From positions 1 through 64,000 of the forward strand of contig NZ_JAIQLH010000057.1 of NCBI RefSeq assembly GCF_020037025.1: DNA of 64,000 nucleotides, written 5' to 3'. The position numbers and the translations under genes were made by a program. Below are positions 16,546 through 26,376 of the stretch, piece after piece (position 1 is the first letter of the stretch; every line of letters begins with the position of its first letter). This DNA is from Streptomyces huiliensis (GTDB lineage Bacteria > Actinomycetota > Actinomycetes > Streptomycetales > Streptomycetaceae). The notes below the pieces were generated by a model. The model was not told where the DNA came from. It made no database searches and saw only the letters and a program-made list of their open reading frames with translations.

Positions 16546-17562
16546 TTATGAGCGGACGGCTCCGCGCAGCGGCCGGACGACCTCCACGACCGCGAACCCC
16601 AGCGCCGCCGCCGTCAGCCAGAACCAGAACGACGTCAGGTCGGCCGCGCGCAGCCTGTCGAAGCCCGCGACGCCGACGGCCAGGGCGAAGCCGGCGGCGC
16701 CGAGGGCCTTGCGCCGTTCGGCGCGGCGGGTGCGCCGCGGGCCGGCGGCGAGGCCCGCGGCGTACGTCTCGACGTCCCCGAAGTCGACCAGGGCTTGCGG
16801 GTCTTCGCGGACGTGGGAGCGCGCCTCGGCCACGTGCTCGTACGCCTCCTTGCGGGACATGCCGTGCCGTCCGCGCAGCAGCCCCTCCAGGCGCCGCAGC
16901 CACGCCTCGGCGTTCCGCGGCCGGGGCGGGTCGAACCAGGCGTCGACGGTGTCGGCGGACAGGCGGTGCGCGCCGGCCGCCAGGGCGGCGCAGGCCGCCA
17001 TGAGCAGCGGCGCGGGCAGCGCGAACAGGCGCTGTCCGGGGAGGACGGACATGACGAAGGACCCGCCCGCGACGGCCGCCGCGGCCGCGCCGAGGGACGC
17101 CCACACGGCCCGCACCCGGCCCGCCGTGCGGAGCGCGACCGCGCCGCAGACGAGCAGGACGGCGGTGACGACCGTGGCGAGGGCCGTCAGCGACACCCAG
17201 GAGAAGGCGAGCCACAGCCCGTCCTGGAACCAGTGCAGCGCGGCGAGGCCGCCACCGATGAGGGCGGCCACCAGCAGGGTGTGGGCGAAGCGTTCGCCCG
17301 CGGTCACGCCGTCGACCCCGGCCTTGGCCGCGTGCTTCTCATCCGTCGCCTCCGCCGCGACGGCATCGGCGTACGCGGCCGGGTCGCCGAACAGGTCCCG
17401 CGCCGAGCCGCCCGCAGCCGTGACCGCCTCGTGGACCTCGGCGAGGGCCCGTTCGGTCACCTCACGGGGCGGGAGGTGCCGCATCACGAGGTGGAACTCG
17501 AAGGCGGCGGCCCACTCCTCGTCGGCCTTCCGCTGCCACCGGATGCCCGCGGCCGTCGTCAT
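16546..17562 (-). CDS. HAAS-type membrane protein, PadR partner
   Basis: A 338-residue membrane protein with two copies of a HAAS-like (DUF1700-type) helical module, at about residues 10-65 (WAAAFEFHLVMRHLPPREV) and 205-260 (AWLRRLEGLLRGRHGMSRKE). About six membrane segments lie between and after them. Genes of this type follow PadR regulators and are thought to be the membrane side of a simple signalling or stress unit. ATG 17562 overlaps the PadR stop by four bases (ATGA), which implies coupled translation. The signal and output are unknown. Confidence 0.85.
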   Translation of the reverse strand: MTTAAGIRWQRKADEEWAAAFEFHLVMRHLPPREVTERALAEVHEAVTAAGGSARDLFGDPAAYADAVAAEATDEKHAAKAGVDGVTAGERFAHTLLVAALIGGGLAALHWFQDGLWLAFSWVSLTALATVVTAVLLVCGAVALRTAGRVRAVWASLGAAAAAVAGGSFVMSVLPGQRLFALPAPLLMAACAALAAGAHRLSADTVDAWFDPPRPRNAEAWLRRLEGLLRGRHGMSRKEAYEHVAEARSHVREDPQALVDFGDVETYAAGLAAGPRRTRRAERRKALGAAGFALAVGVAGFDRLRAADLTSFWFWLTAAALGFAVVEVVRPLRGAVRS

Positions 17563-17924
17563 GTGCCCTCCCCTTCCTCTTCCGCTTGCGCTTCCGTTTC
17601 CTTCGCCGCTCCCGCCAGTTCCGTCACCGTGGCGTGGAACTCCGCCCACGCCGCGCGCTGTTCGGCGAGGCGATGCCGGCCTTCCGCGGTGAGGGCGTAG
17701 TACTTGCGGCCGGGGCCCTGCTCGCCCGCCTGCCACCGCACGTCGACGGCACCTTCCTCCGCCAGCCGGGTCAGCGCCGGGTAGAGGGTGGCCGGCTTCA
17801 CCGCGTCGAGGCCGGCCGCGTGCAGCCGGCCGAGCAGCGCGTAGCCGTAGCTCGGCCCCTCGGCGTCCAGGACACCCAGCAGGCACAGGGTCAGCACCGC
17901 GCGGGCCCACGCCGCCTGCGGCAT
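17559..17924 (-). CDS. PadR-family transcriptional regulator
   Basis: A 121-residue winged-helix protein: AVLTLCLLGVLDAEGPSYGY, GLDAVKPATLYPALTRLAEE and the wing GRKYYALTAEGRHRLAEQ are the PadR hallmarks, followed by a short acidic C-terminal helix. ATG 17924 is preferred to TTG 17930. It is cotranscribed with the HAAS membrane protein through an ATGA overlap. The region just upstream (17950-17990) is AT-richer and contains GACTCTC and GAGACTC, a possible but imperfect operator. Confidence 0.9.
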   Translation of the reverse strand: MPQAAWARAVLTLCLLGVLDAEGPSYGYALLGRLHAAGLDAVKPATLYPALTRLAEEGAVDVRWQAGEQGPGRKYYALTAEGRHRLAEQRAAWAEFHATVTELAGAAKETEAQAEEEGEGT

Positions 17925-19610
<1,686 letters not shown>

Positions 19611-19648
19611 GACCCCGGCTCGCCCAAGGGGCCGACGGCCGGAGGCGA

Positions 19649-19671
19649 TTGTCAGTGGTGCGTGGGAAGGT
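19649..19671 (+). promoter_or_regulatory. RecA-NDp-like DNA-damage promoter (PafBC type)
   Basis: TTGTCAGTG (19649-19657), eight bases, then GAAGGT as -10 (19666-19671), 12 bp upstream of the ATG. The actinobacterial LexA-independent damage promoter is TTGTCRGTG-N8-TANNNT. The -35 part matches fully and the spacing is exact. The -10 keeps the key A and final T but has G for the first T. Confidence 0.7.
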
Positions 19672-19677
19672 GGCCGC

Positions 19678-20202
19678 ATGACGACGACACCCGACGGCCG
19701 TCCCGTCCCGCCCCCGCTCGCCGGCGAGCGCGAGGCGCTGGAGAGCTGGCTCGACTTCCAGCGCGCGACGCTGGAACTGAAGTGCAGGGGGCTCGACGAC
19801 GAGCAGCTGCGCCGCACCTCCGTGTCCCCTTCCACGATGTCCCTGCTGGGCCTGGTACGGCACATGGCGATAGTGGAACGCAACTGGTTCCAGCGGGTCT
19901 TCGCCGGCCGGACGGTGCCGGAGGTCCCCGAGCACGCCGGCTTCGACGTCGGCCTCGACCCCGAGCAGGGGCTGGACGAGGCCCTGGCCGCCTGGCGGGC
20001 CGAGGTCGCGCTCGGGCGGGAGCTGATCGCCGGCGCGTCGCTGGACGACGTGGGCCGGCTGTCGCCTGAGGAAGGCAAGTGGCTGGGCTCGGAGGAGGTG
20101 GCCCTGCGCTGGATCCTCCTCCACCTGATAGAGGAGTACGCCCGGCACAACGGGCACGCGGACCTGCTCCGGGAGGCGGTGGACGGGACCACGGGCTTCT
20201 AG
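19678..20202 (+). CDS. DinB-family (DUF664) protein
   Basis: A 174-residue four-helix DinB/YfiT-like protein. The three-histidine metal site of the family is visible as [13 protein letters not shown] and [15 protein letters not shown]. In actinobacteria such proteins are candidate mycothiol- or other thiol-dependent transferases that detoxify electrophiles. Here the gene sits directly behind a RecA-NDp-like promoter, so damage induction is likely, in line with the original dinB (damage-inducible) naming. The ATG is probably leaderless. A perfect hairpin follows. Confidence 0.88.
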   Translation: MTTTPDGRPVPPPLAGEREALESWLDFQRATLELKCRGLDDEQLRRTSVSPSTMSLLGLVRHMAIVERNWFQRVFAGRTVPEVPEHAGFDVGLDPEQGLDEALAAWRAEVALGRELIAGASLDDVGRLSPEEGKWLGSEEVALRWILLHLIEEYARHNGHADLLREAVDGTTGF

Positions 20203-20222
20203 TTCGCCGGTCGGAGACGCAC

Positions 20223-20255
20223 GTGCGCCCCGGCACGGCAGGTGCCGGGGCGCAC
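20223..20255. terminator. Strong hairpin between converging DinB-like and permease genes
   Basis: GTGCGCCCCGGCAC (20223-20236) pairs perfectly with GTGCCGGGGCGCAC (20242-20255) over 14 bp with a five-base loop. It can serve both converging genes. Confidence 0.85.
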
Positions 20256-20290
20256 GGCGGGCTGGCCCGCGTCCTTACCGGGCGGCCCGG

Positions 20291-21781
20291 TCAGGCGCGG
20301 GCCGCGCTCCGGCGGCGGAGGACCGCCCAGCCGAGGAGCAGCAGCACGACCCAGACGCCCATCACGTACAGGGCGATCCGGGTGTCCGCGCTCCAGGCGA
20401 TGAGGACGGTCACGAACGCGAAGAAGCCCAGCGCCAGGAGGTTGGTGTAGGGCGCGCCCGGGAGGCGGTACGGGGAGGCTTCCGCCGCGCCCCGCGCGAC
20501 CGCCCGGCGGTAGCGGAGGTGGGTGACGAGGATGACGCTCCAGACGAGGATCGCGCCGCCCGTCGACACGGAGGTGATGTAGGCGAACGCGTGCTCCGGG
20601 TCGAGGGCGTTGATGAGCACGCCGAGCCCCATGACGACCGCCGACACCCAGAGCGCGGGGGCGGGGACGCCGCGGCCGGTGAGCCGGGAGAGGGCCTTGG
20701 GGGCGTGGCCGTTGACGGAGGCGGTGCGCAGCATGCGGGCCGTCGAGTAGAGGCCGCCCGCGTTGCAGGAGGACAGCGCGGAGGTGAGGACGATGAAGTT
20801 GACGATGCCCGCGGCGGCCGGGATGCCGATCTTGGCGAAGGCCGCGACGAAAGGGCTGACGCCTGGGCTGAACTCGGCCCAGCTGACGACGGACAGGATG
20901 ACGATGAGGGTGCCGATGTAGAAGAGGCCGAAGCGCACCGGGAGGCTGTTGATCGCCCGGGGGATGTTCTTCTGCGGGTCCTCCGCCTCGCCCGCGGTGA
21001 CGCCGACGAGTTCGACGCCCAGGTAGGCGAAGAGGACGATCTGGAGCGTCATCAGCGAGTCGTGCACGCCGTGCGGCGCGATCCCGCCGTCCTTCCACAG
21101 GTGGGTCACCGAGGCGGTGTCACCGACGTCGCCGAAGCCGATCACCAGGACGGCGACGCCGACGAGGATCATCGCGACGATGGCCACGACCTTGATGAGC
21201 GCGAACCAGAACTCCAGCTCGCCGAAGGCCTTCACGGAGATCATGTTCACGGCCAGCAGCACCACCAGGGACACCAGGGCCGTCTGCCACTGCTCCACCC
21301 CGGGGAACCAGTACTTGACGTACTGCCCCGCCGCCGTGATCTCGGCCATGCCGGTGGTGACCCACATGATCCAGTAGGTCCAGGCGGTGGCGTACCCCCA
21401 GAAGGGGCCGAGGAACTCCCGGGCGTACTCGGCGAAGCTGCCGGACACCGGCCGGTGGGTGAGCAGTTCGCCCAGCGCGCGCATCACCAGGAACAGGACG
21501 GCGCCGGCCGCCGCGTACCAGATGATCAGGCTCGGCCCGGCCTGGGATATGGCCGTCCCGGCGCCCAGGAACAGGCCCGTGCCGATGGTGCCGCCGATGG
21601 CGATCATCTGGATCTGCCGGGTGCCGAGCCCGCGCTTGTAGCCCTCCGCGGTCGCGGTCCCGCCGTCCCCTCCGCCGTCGCCGGCCGGCCCGGCCTGCCC
21701 GGCGATCCCCGCGCTCCCCTTGCCGGGAACGGCGTCCATGGGCTCGACGGGCGTCGTCCCGCCCGTTGTCGGTGGCTGCAT
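20291..21781 (-). CDS. Amino-acid permease (APC superfamily, D-Ser/Ala/Gly or GABA type)
   Basis: A 496-residue permease with 12 predicted helices. After a 45-residue Gly-rich N-terminus comes the AAT-family signature: MIAIGGTIGTGLFLGAG in helix 1, SGSFAEYAREFLGPFWGY, and FAYLGVELVGVTAGEAEDPQ, which are the motifs of proton/amino-acid symporters such as CycA, GabP and AnsP. ATG 21781 follows GAAGGG. The substrate cannot be fixed from sequence. It converges on the DinB-like gene and stands alone. Confidence 0.92.
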   Translation of the reverse strand: MQPPTTGGTTPVEPMDAVPGKGSAGIAGQAGPAGDGGGDGGTATAEGYKRGLGTRQIQMIAIGGTIGTGLFLGAGTAISQAGPSLIIWYAAAGAVLFLVMRALGELLTHRPVSGSFAEYAREFLGPFWGYATAWTYWIMWVTTGMAEITAAGQYVKYWFPGVEQWQTALVSLVVLLAVNMISVKAFGELEFWFALIKVVAIVAMILVGVAVLVIGFGDVGDTASVTHLWKDGGIAPHGVHDSLMTLQIVLFAYLGVELVGVTAGEAEDPQKNIPRAINSLPVRFGLFYIGTLIVILSVVSWAEFSPGVSPFVAAFAKIGIPAAAGIVNFIVLTSALSSCNAGGLYSTARMLRTASVNGHAPKALSRLTGRGVPAPALWVSAVVMGLGVLINALDPEHAFAYITSVSTGGAILVWSVILVTHLRYRRAVARGAAEASPYRLPGAPYTNLLALGFFAFVTVLIAWSADTRIALYVMGVWVVLLLLGWAVLRRRSAARA

Positions 21782-21938
21782 GCAACAGAACCCTTCTCGA
21801 TCCGTGCCGACGAGCCGTGCCGCCTCTTCGGCACGGAGCTCGGTTCCGCGACCCTAGGTACGCTTTTCGGCCATCGACAAGTGTTTTCGAGATCTTCATA
21901 CAGCACAGGGGCGCAGGTCACACCCCGTACGCCGGGGC

Positions 21939-22259
21939 TCAGGCGCCGGCCGCCAGCTTGAGCGTGACGGCCCCCGCGATGATCGCGGCGAAGGAGAGCA
22001 CCTTGGGCAGCGTGATCTTCTCCTTGTAGAGGACGGCGCCGAATACGACCGTGCCGATGGAGCCGATGCCCGTCCAGATCGTGTAGCCGACGCCCACGTC
22101 GAGGGTCTTGAGGGCCTGGCTGAGGGTGAAGATGCCGGCCGCGGCGGCGAGGAGGGTGAAGACGGACGGCCAGAGGCGGGTGAAGCCCTTGGTGGCGTTG
22201 GTGCCGAGCGCGAAGGCGATCTCGAAGACGATGGCGACGGCGAGGTAGGCCCAGGCCAT
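21939..22259 (-). CDS. SMR-family multidrug efflux subunit
   Basis: A 106-residue four-helix small multidrug resistance protein. The essential glutamate lies in helix 1 (AIVFEIAFALGTNATKGF), and GVGYTIWTGIGSIGTVVFG is the classic helix 3-4 signature. It exports cationic drugs or guanidinium-like ions in exchange for protons. AAAGGAG precedes ATG 22259. It follows a second SMR gene of the same orientation 85 bases upstream; paired SMR genes usually form an asymmetric heterodimer. Confidence 0.95.
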   Translation of the reverse strand: MAWAYLAVAIVFEIAFALGTNATKGFTRLWPSVFTLLAAAAGIFTLSQALKTLDVGVGYTIWTGIGSIGTVVFGAVLYKEKITLPKVLSFAAIIAGAVTLKLAAGA

Positions 22260-22344
22260 GACGGTGCTCCTTTGCGGGAAATGGCGAGTTCGCGGGGAGT
22301 GACGAGAACGGGAAGTGACGAGAAGGGGTGCGGGGTCGGGCGGA

Positions 22345-22743
22345 TCAGGCGGAGGCCGGGGTACGGCGCCGGTCGGCGGCCGCGTCCCCGTCGGCTCCCG
22401 CCGCGTCCGGCTCCCCGGATCCGCCGAACCCGTCGGCGACCTTGAGCCCGAGCACCCCACCGATGATCAGGACGAAGGCGAGCACCTTCCAGGCGTTGAC
22501 CGGCTCGTCGAAGATCACGGAGCCGAGGACGACCGTGCCGACGGAGCCGATGCCCGTCCAGACGGTGTAGCCGACGCCGACGTCCAGCGTCCTGAGCGCC
22601 AGGCTCAGGAAGAAGATGCCGCCGGCGGCGGCCCCGGCGGTCAGCAGCGAGGGCCCCAACCGGGTGAACCCGTCGGTGGCGTTGGTGGCGAGGGCGAAGA
22701 CGACCTCGAAGACGGAAGCGATCAGCAGGTAGATCCAAGCCAT
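22345..22743 (-). CDS. SMR-family multidrug efflux subunit with C-terminal tail
   Basis: A 132-residue SMR protein. The first 105 residues match the family (LLIASVFEVVFALATNATDG with the conserved Glu, GVGYTVWTGIGSVGTVVLG). A 27-residue hydrophilic tail rich in Gly, Asp, Ala and Arg follows and is missing from the partner, fitting an EbrAB/YkkCD-like asymmetric pair. GGAGGAG precedes ATG 22743. It is divergent from a MarR gene across a 140-bp region containing an inverted-repeat operator. Confidence 0.93.
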   Translation of the reverse strand: MAWIYLLIASVFEVVFALATNATDGFTRLGPSLLTAGAAAGGIFFLSLALRTLDVGVGYTVWTGIGSVGTVVLGSVIFDEPVNAWKVLAFVLIIGGVLGLKVADGFGGSGEPDAAGADGDAAADRRRTPASA

Positions 22744-22784
22744 GGTTCCGGCTCCTCCGGGCGATTGCCAGATAGTTGCATGTA

Positions 22785-22820
22785 CGTGCATGCTCTTGAT
22801 GACGGACAGAAGCATGCACG
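22785..22820. promoter_or_regulatory. Inverted repeat between SMR and MarR genes, probable MarR operator
   Basis: CGTGCATGCT (22785-22794) and AGCATGCACG (22811-22820) are perfect inverted copies 16 bp apart. Both extend imperfectly (TTGCATGTA on the left, TGCAAGTAA on the right), giving two overlapping MarR-like half-sites. The surrounding region (22760-22840) is AT-rich for this genome. Confidence 0.65.
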
Positions 22821-22882
22821 TGCAAGTAACCTTGTGTCAACGCCGCCCCAAAAGACCCGCCCCGAGCCGCCCGGAGCCGCAG

Positions 22883-23350
22883 ATGTCCTCCCCTTCCGCC
22901 GCACCCGTACCACCGCCCGCACCGGCCTCCCCTGACGTCCGGATGTGGCACCGCTTCCTCGCCCTCCACGCACACGTCGAGCACCGGCTGAGCGCCGCCC
23001 TCCAGCGTCGGCACGGCCTCGGCCTGTCCGAGTACCGGGCGTTGGGCTTCCTGGCCGCCGCGCCCCGCAGCGAGCTGCGCATGCAGGAACTGGCCGACCG
23101 GCTGGGCCTCAACCAGAGCTCCGTGACTCGCCTGGTCGGACGGCTGCACGCGGCCGACCTCACGTACCGCGACGTCTGCGCGGACGACAAGCGCGGCGTC
23201 TACACCGTCCTCAAGGACGCCGGCCGCGAACGGCACGCCGCGGCCACCGCCACGTACGAGGCCACCCTCACCGCCGCGCTGGAGGAGGCGGCCGAGAGCG
23301 ACGGCGGCGCGGCGGCGACGGTGGCGGCCCTGCGCGCCACCCTCGGCTGA
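22883..23350 (+). CDS. MarR-family regulator of the SMR pair
   Basis: A 155-residue winged-helix regulator: EYRALGFLAAAPRSELRMQE, LADRLGLNQSSVTRLVGRLH and the wing CADDKRGVYTVLKDAGRERH. ATG 22883 follows a CCGGAG sequence; the frame is open further upstream, but that part is rich in unusual codons and overlaps the operator. It is divergent from the two SMR genes and probably represses them and itself until a cationic drug binds. Confidence 0.9.
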   Translation: MSSPSAAPVPPPAPASPDVRMWHRFLALHAHVEHRLSAALQRRHGLGLSEYRALGFLAAAPRSELRMQELADRLGLNQSSVTRLVGRLHAADLTYRDVCADDKRGVYTVLKDAGRERHAAATATYEATLTAALEEAAESDGGAAATVAALRATLG

Positions 23351-23435
23351 ACCCCGCCGTCCCGCCCCGACACGCGCCGCCCTCGGCTGCCCCCGCCACC
23401 CCGCCCCAAACACGCGCCGCCCACGGCTGAACCCC
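23344..23435. repeat. 40-bp tandem repeat at the 3' end of marR
   Basis: CGGCTG(A/C) recurs at 23344, 23384 and 23424 with a 40-base period. The first two units are about 80% identical and the third is partial. The array begins in the last codons of the MarR gene. Confidence 0.75.
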
Positions 23436-23495
23436 AACGTCGCGGCTCGGCAAATGCGTTGGCCGCCGGCCCGCACCCCCGCCTACCCTTCTCCC

Positions 23496-23834
23496 ATGCC
23501 TCCCGCCAAGACCTCGCACGTCTGCCTCCCCTGCCGCGCCTCCTACAAGCAGGCGCGGCTCGGGCCGGGCGAGCCGGCGCGGCGCTGCCCGCGGTGCGCG
23601 GAGCCGCTGATCGAGGCGGGGGCCGCGTTCCAGCCGCCGCGCCGCCGGGACGCGGCGGGCTGGCGCACCCTCTCCGTCCTCCTGAGGGCGGGCGTCCGTT
23701 TCCACACGGACTGCTGCGACGAGGGCCCGGGTTACCGGCCCCGGACGCTCTTCGAGGTCCGCGAGCGCATGACGTACGCCCGCCGGACCGGGGAGCCCTT
23801 CGCGCGGGCGCTCATCCGGCCCGAACTCCCCTGA
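23496..23834 (+). CDS. Small zinc-ribbon-like protein
   Basis: A 112-residue basic protein with two CxxC pairs (HVCLPCRASYK and RRCPRCAEPL) and a later pair in TDCCDEG, suggesting a bound zinc. The C-terminus RTLFEVRERMTYARRTGEPF is conserved in streptomycete relatives as I know them, some of which carry a misleading deoxyxylulose-phosphate-synthase label with no support here. TACCCT at 23484-23489 starts 12 bp before ATG 23496, so it is probably leaderless. Function unknown; nucleic-acid binding is a guess from charge and zinc ribbon. Confidence 0.8.
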   Translation: MPPAKTSHVCLPCRASYKQARLGPGEPARRCPRCAEPLIEAGAAFQPPRRRDAAGWRTLSVLLRAGVRFHTDCCDEGPGYRPRTLFEVRERMTYARRTGEPFARALIRPELP

Positions 23835-23932
23835 ACCGCCGGACGGGCGTGCGGAGCGCCCGGCCTCGGCCGGTCACCGGACGGCGGGTCAGGTACAGTG
23901 ACGCCGGCAAGGACCGCACACGCCCCGAGGAG

Positions 23933-23998
23933 GTGAGACCGATCAACGCAGTGGCAGGTCGGGTGCTCCCCCCTCGGAAGGCCGCGTTCGCCGCGTAG
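23933..23998 (+). other. Possible leader peptide upstream of methyltransferase gene
   Basis: A 21-codon frame (RPINAVAGRVLPPRKAAFAA after GTG 23933) ends 50 bases before the methyltransferase. TACAGT at 23894-23899 could be its -10. A CCTTC/GAAGG hairpin lies between this frame and ATG 24049. The GTG is immediately behind GAGGAG, which is poor spacing; a second GTG at 23951 is an alternative. This could be an attenuator-type leader or chance. Confidence 0.25.
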
Positions 23999-24048
23999 CG
24001 ACGCGCCGCCGTCCGGGAGCGCCCTTCGGTTTCCCCGGAAGGCTTCTC

Positions 24049-24858
24049 ATGTCGGCAACATCCTCGCTTCTCCCCTCCCTCGCGTCCGTCGTCTCCAGGC
24101 TGCGTGCCGCGGGCTGCGTCTTCGCCGAGGAGGAGGCCGAACTGCTCGTCGAGGCGGCGGACTCGCCCTCGGCGCTCGACGTCCTCGTGGAGCGGCGCGT
24201 CTCCGGCGTCCCCCTGGAACACGTGGTGGGCTGGGCCGCGTTCGGCGGCCTGCGGGTCGCGGTCGGATCGGGGGTCTTCGTCCCCCGCCGCCGCACCGAG
24301 TTCCTCGTCGAACAGGCCGTCGCGACGGCCCGCCCGGACGCGGTCGTCCTGGACCTGTGCTGCGGCTCCGGCGCGGTGGGCGCGGCGGTGGCCGCCGCCC
24401 TGGGCGCCGCCGAACTGCACGCCGCCGACGTCGAACCGGCCGCCGTCCGCTACGCCCGGCGCAACCTCGGCCCGGCGGCGCGGGTGTACGAGGGCGACCT
24501 CTACGCCCCGCTCCCCGCGGACCTCCGGGGCCGGGTGAACGTCCTGGTGGCCAACGCCCCGTACGTCCCCACCGGCGAGATCGCCCTGCTGCCGCCGGAG
24601 GCGCGCGACCACGAGCCCCTGGTGACGCTCGACGGCGGTGCGGACGGCCTGGACGTACAGCGCCGCGTGGCCGCGGAGGCGGTCCGGTGGCTGGCGCCGG
24701 GCGGCCGGCTGCTGATGGAGACGAGCGAGCGCCAAGCGGTGCGCTCGATGGCCCTGTTCGCCGCCGCCGGGCTCATACCGCGGCTGGCCATCTGCGACGA
24801 GCGGGACGCCACGGTCGTCGTCGGCACGCGCCCGGGACGCGGCACCGGCCGCCCCTGA
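24049..24858 (+). CDS. PrmC-like protein-(glutamine-N5) methyltransferase paralogue
   Basis: A 269-residue SAM-dependent methyltransferase of the HemK/PrmC group. An N-terminal helical domain (about 1-75) precedes the Rossmann core. The SAM loop reads VLDLCCGSGAVGAAV, and motif IV reads NAPYVP in place of NPPY. The Pro-to-Ala change is a feature I associate with an actinobacterial subgroup of unknown substrate, distinct from release-factor PrmC. RARDHEPLVTLDGGADGLD follows as in PrmC. The long leader with a possible small ORF suggests regulated expression. Confidence 0.88.
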   Translation: MSATSSLLPSLASVVSRLRAAGCVFAEEEAELLVEAADSPSALDVLVERRVSGVPLEHVVGWAAFGGLRVAVGSGVFVPRRRTEFLVEQAVATARPDAVVLDLCCGSGAVGAAVAAALGAAELHAADVEPAAVRYARRNLGPAARVYEGDLYAPLPADLRGRVNVLVANAPYVPTGEIALLPPEARDHEPLVTLDGGADGLDVQRRVAAEAVRWLAPGGRLLMETSERQAVRSMALFAAAGLIPRLAICDERDATVVVGTRPGRGTGRP

Positions 24859-24976
24859 CGCCCCTCACATCCCTGGCGCCGCTGATATCCCCGACTCCGC
24901 GTCATCCTTTGCCGAACGGTCGACCACCCGTCGGCATCGTGCGCATACGCTCCCGTCATCCCTGATCACCACAGTG

Positions 24977-25003
24977 GCGGCCGGCGTTTTCCCCGCCGGC
25001 CGC
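24977..25003 (+). promoter_or_regulatory. Hairpin in the 5' leader just before the cupin ribosome site
   Basis: GCGGCCGGCG (24977-24986) pairs perfectly with CGCCGGCCGC (24994-25003) around TTTTCCC. GGAGGAG of the cupin gene starts at the next base. TACGCT at 24946-24951 is a plausible -10. The hairpin could be a terminator for the upstream methyltransferase gene or a leader structure limiting cupin translation. Confidence 0.5.
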
Positions 25004-25020
25004 GGAGGAGACGTGCGCCC

Positions 25021-25326
25021 ATGCACCCGACGGTTCTGACCGATGTGTCCGCCCGACTGACCGATGTGTGGCAGTCGGCGGTGATGAGTCAGGTGGGGGA
25101 CGTGCGCGTCAAAGTGCTGCGGATGGACGGGCGTCCGGTGCCGGAGGAGCGGCACGAGACGGCAGAGGCGCTGCTCGTCCTCGACGGCCTGCTGCGGCTG
25201 GCCGTCGAGGGGCGCCCGGTGGACGTCGGGCCGGGTGCGCTGTACACGGTCCCGGCGGGGGCTCCGCACGCGGTGCTGCCGGGCAGCCACGGGACGCTGG
25301 TGATCGTGGAACGGGAGGACGGCTGA
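25021..25326 (+). CDS. Cupin-domain protein
   Basis: A 101-residue single-domain cupin. The first cupin motif is degenerate (EERHETAEALLVLDGLLRLA) and the second is PGALYTVPAGAPHAVLPG with the usual Pro-Gly turn and His. The metal site is therefore incomplete but possible (His, Glu, His). GGAGGAG precedes ATG 25021. Small cupins bind metals, sugars or signalling molecules; no partner gene indicates a role here. It converges on the winged-helix gene at 25360. Confidence 0.85.
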   Translation: MHPTVLTDVSARLTDVWQSAVMSQVGDVRVKVLRMDGRPVPEERHETAEALLVLDGLLRLAVEGRPVDVGPGALYTVPAGAPHAVLPGSHGTLVIVEREDG

Positions 25327-25359
25327 AGGGCGCCCGAGGACTCCGGGCGCGGGCCAGGG

Positions 25360-26376
25360 CTACCCCGGCCCGTTCTCCAGCAGCGCGCGTCCCAGCGGGG
25401 TCAGCACGTGCCGCACCGAAGTACCGGTACGGCGCGTCGAGATGAGGCCCGCCGTCCGTAGCACGGTGGCGTGTTCGCTGGCGGAGGCCGGGGAGACGCC
25501 GGCGGCGCGGGCGAGTTCGGCGGTGCTGCCGCCGGCCGCGGCGGCGGCGAGGACGTGCGCCCGGGTGCGGCCCATCAGAGCTTCCAGGTGGGCGAGTTCG
25601 CCGTGCCGCCGGGCGCCGGCGGGCGGCGCGAGGACGGAGAGGTGGGCGGCCGGTTCGCGGGCGATCGGGTAGCGGATCTCCAGGGGCGCGTCGGGGTCGG
25701 CGCTGTCCAGGCGGAGTACCGGCGCCGTGAGGAAGAAGGTCGGGGTGAGCAGCACGCCCCGGCCGCCGAGCCGCAGGTCGATGTCCAGCGTGCAGGGCGC
25801 GTGCAGGACCGGCGACTCCCAGCGCAGGGTGGGGTGCAGGTCGGCGAGCAGCCGCTCGACGCCGTGGTCGGCGAGCACGCGGGCGCGGCGGGTCCGGTCC
25901 GCGTGGGCAGCGGCGGCGAGCTGGGGCCAGTAGGGCGCGATCACGGCGTCGTAGTAGGCGCGGAAGCCCCGGTCGACGAGGCGCGCGGCCTCGCGGTCGC
26001 CGGTGTGCAGGTCGCCGATCCAGCGGGGGACGGTGGGCCGCCACTCCTCGGCGACGGACAGGTCCGCCGTCCAGATCCGGCGCGGCATGCTCCAGGTGGC
26101 CCGCAGGCTGTCTTCCAGCGAGGCCGAGCCCCGGACCCGGATGAACGCCTCGGGCACGTACTCGTCCAGTCCGGCGGGGGCCAGTTCGAGCAGCGGCCGG
26201 ACGGCCGGGGTCAGCCGCCGCAGCGACCGCTCCCGCCAGCCGTCGAAGGCGGCCGCGCCCAGGCCGGGGGTCTGCAGCAGCGGCAGGCTGAACGTGGCCT
26301 CCGCGAGCGGGTCGGGCACGGGGTTGACGCGCACCCGGGCGAGGTCTTCCGCCTCGAAGTGCAGACGCAGGGTCAT
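25360..26376 (-). CDS. Winged-helix (ArsR-like) transcriptional regulator
   Basis: A 338-residue regulator with the DNA-binding domain at the C-terminus (about 255-335). HGELAHLEALMGRTRAHVL leads into STAELARAAGVSPASASEHA and the wing TRRTGTSVRHVLTPLGRALL. The N-terminal 250 residues (ATFSLPLLQTPGLGAAAFDG, EWRPTVPRWIGDLHTGDREA) form an unnamed domain found with streptomycete ArsR-like proteins. ATG 26376 is chosen; a start about 30 codons upstream (MSGTTNPF) is possible. The target is unknown; a GGTACGTACC palindrome lies 71 bp upstream. Confidence 0.85.
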   Translation of the reverse strand: MTLRLHFEAEDLARVRVNPVPDPLAEATFSLPLLQTPGLGAAAFDGWRERSLRRLTPAVRPLLELAPAGLDEYVPEAFIRVRGSASLEDSLRATWSMPRRIWTADLSVAEEWRPTVPRWIGDLHTGDREAARLVDRGFRAYYDAVIAPYWPQLAAAAHADRTRRARVLADHGVERLLADLHPTLRWESPVLHAPCTLDIDLRLGGRGVLLTPTFFLTAPVLRLDSADPDAPLEIRYPIAREPAAHLSVLAPPAGARRHGELAHLEALMGRTRAHVLAAAAAGGSTAELARAAGVSPASASEHATVLRTAGLISTRRTGTSVRHVLTPLGRALLENGPG

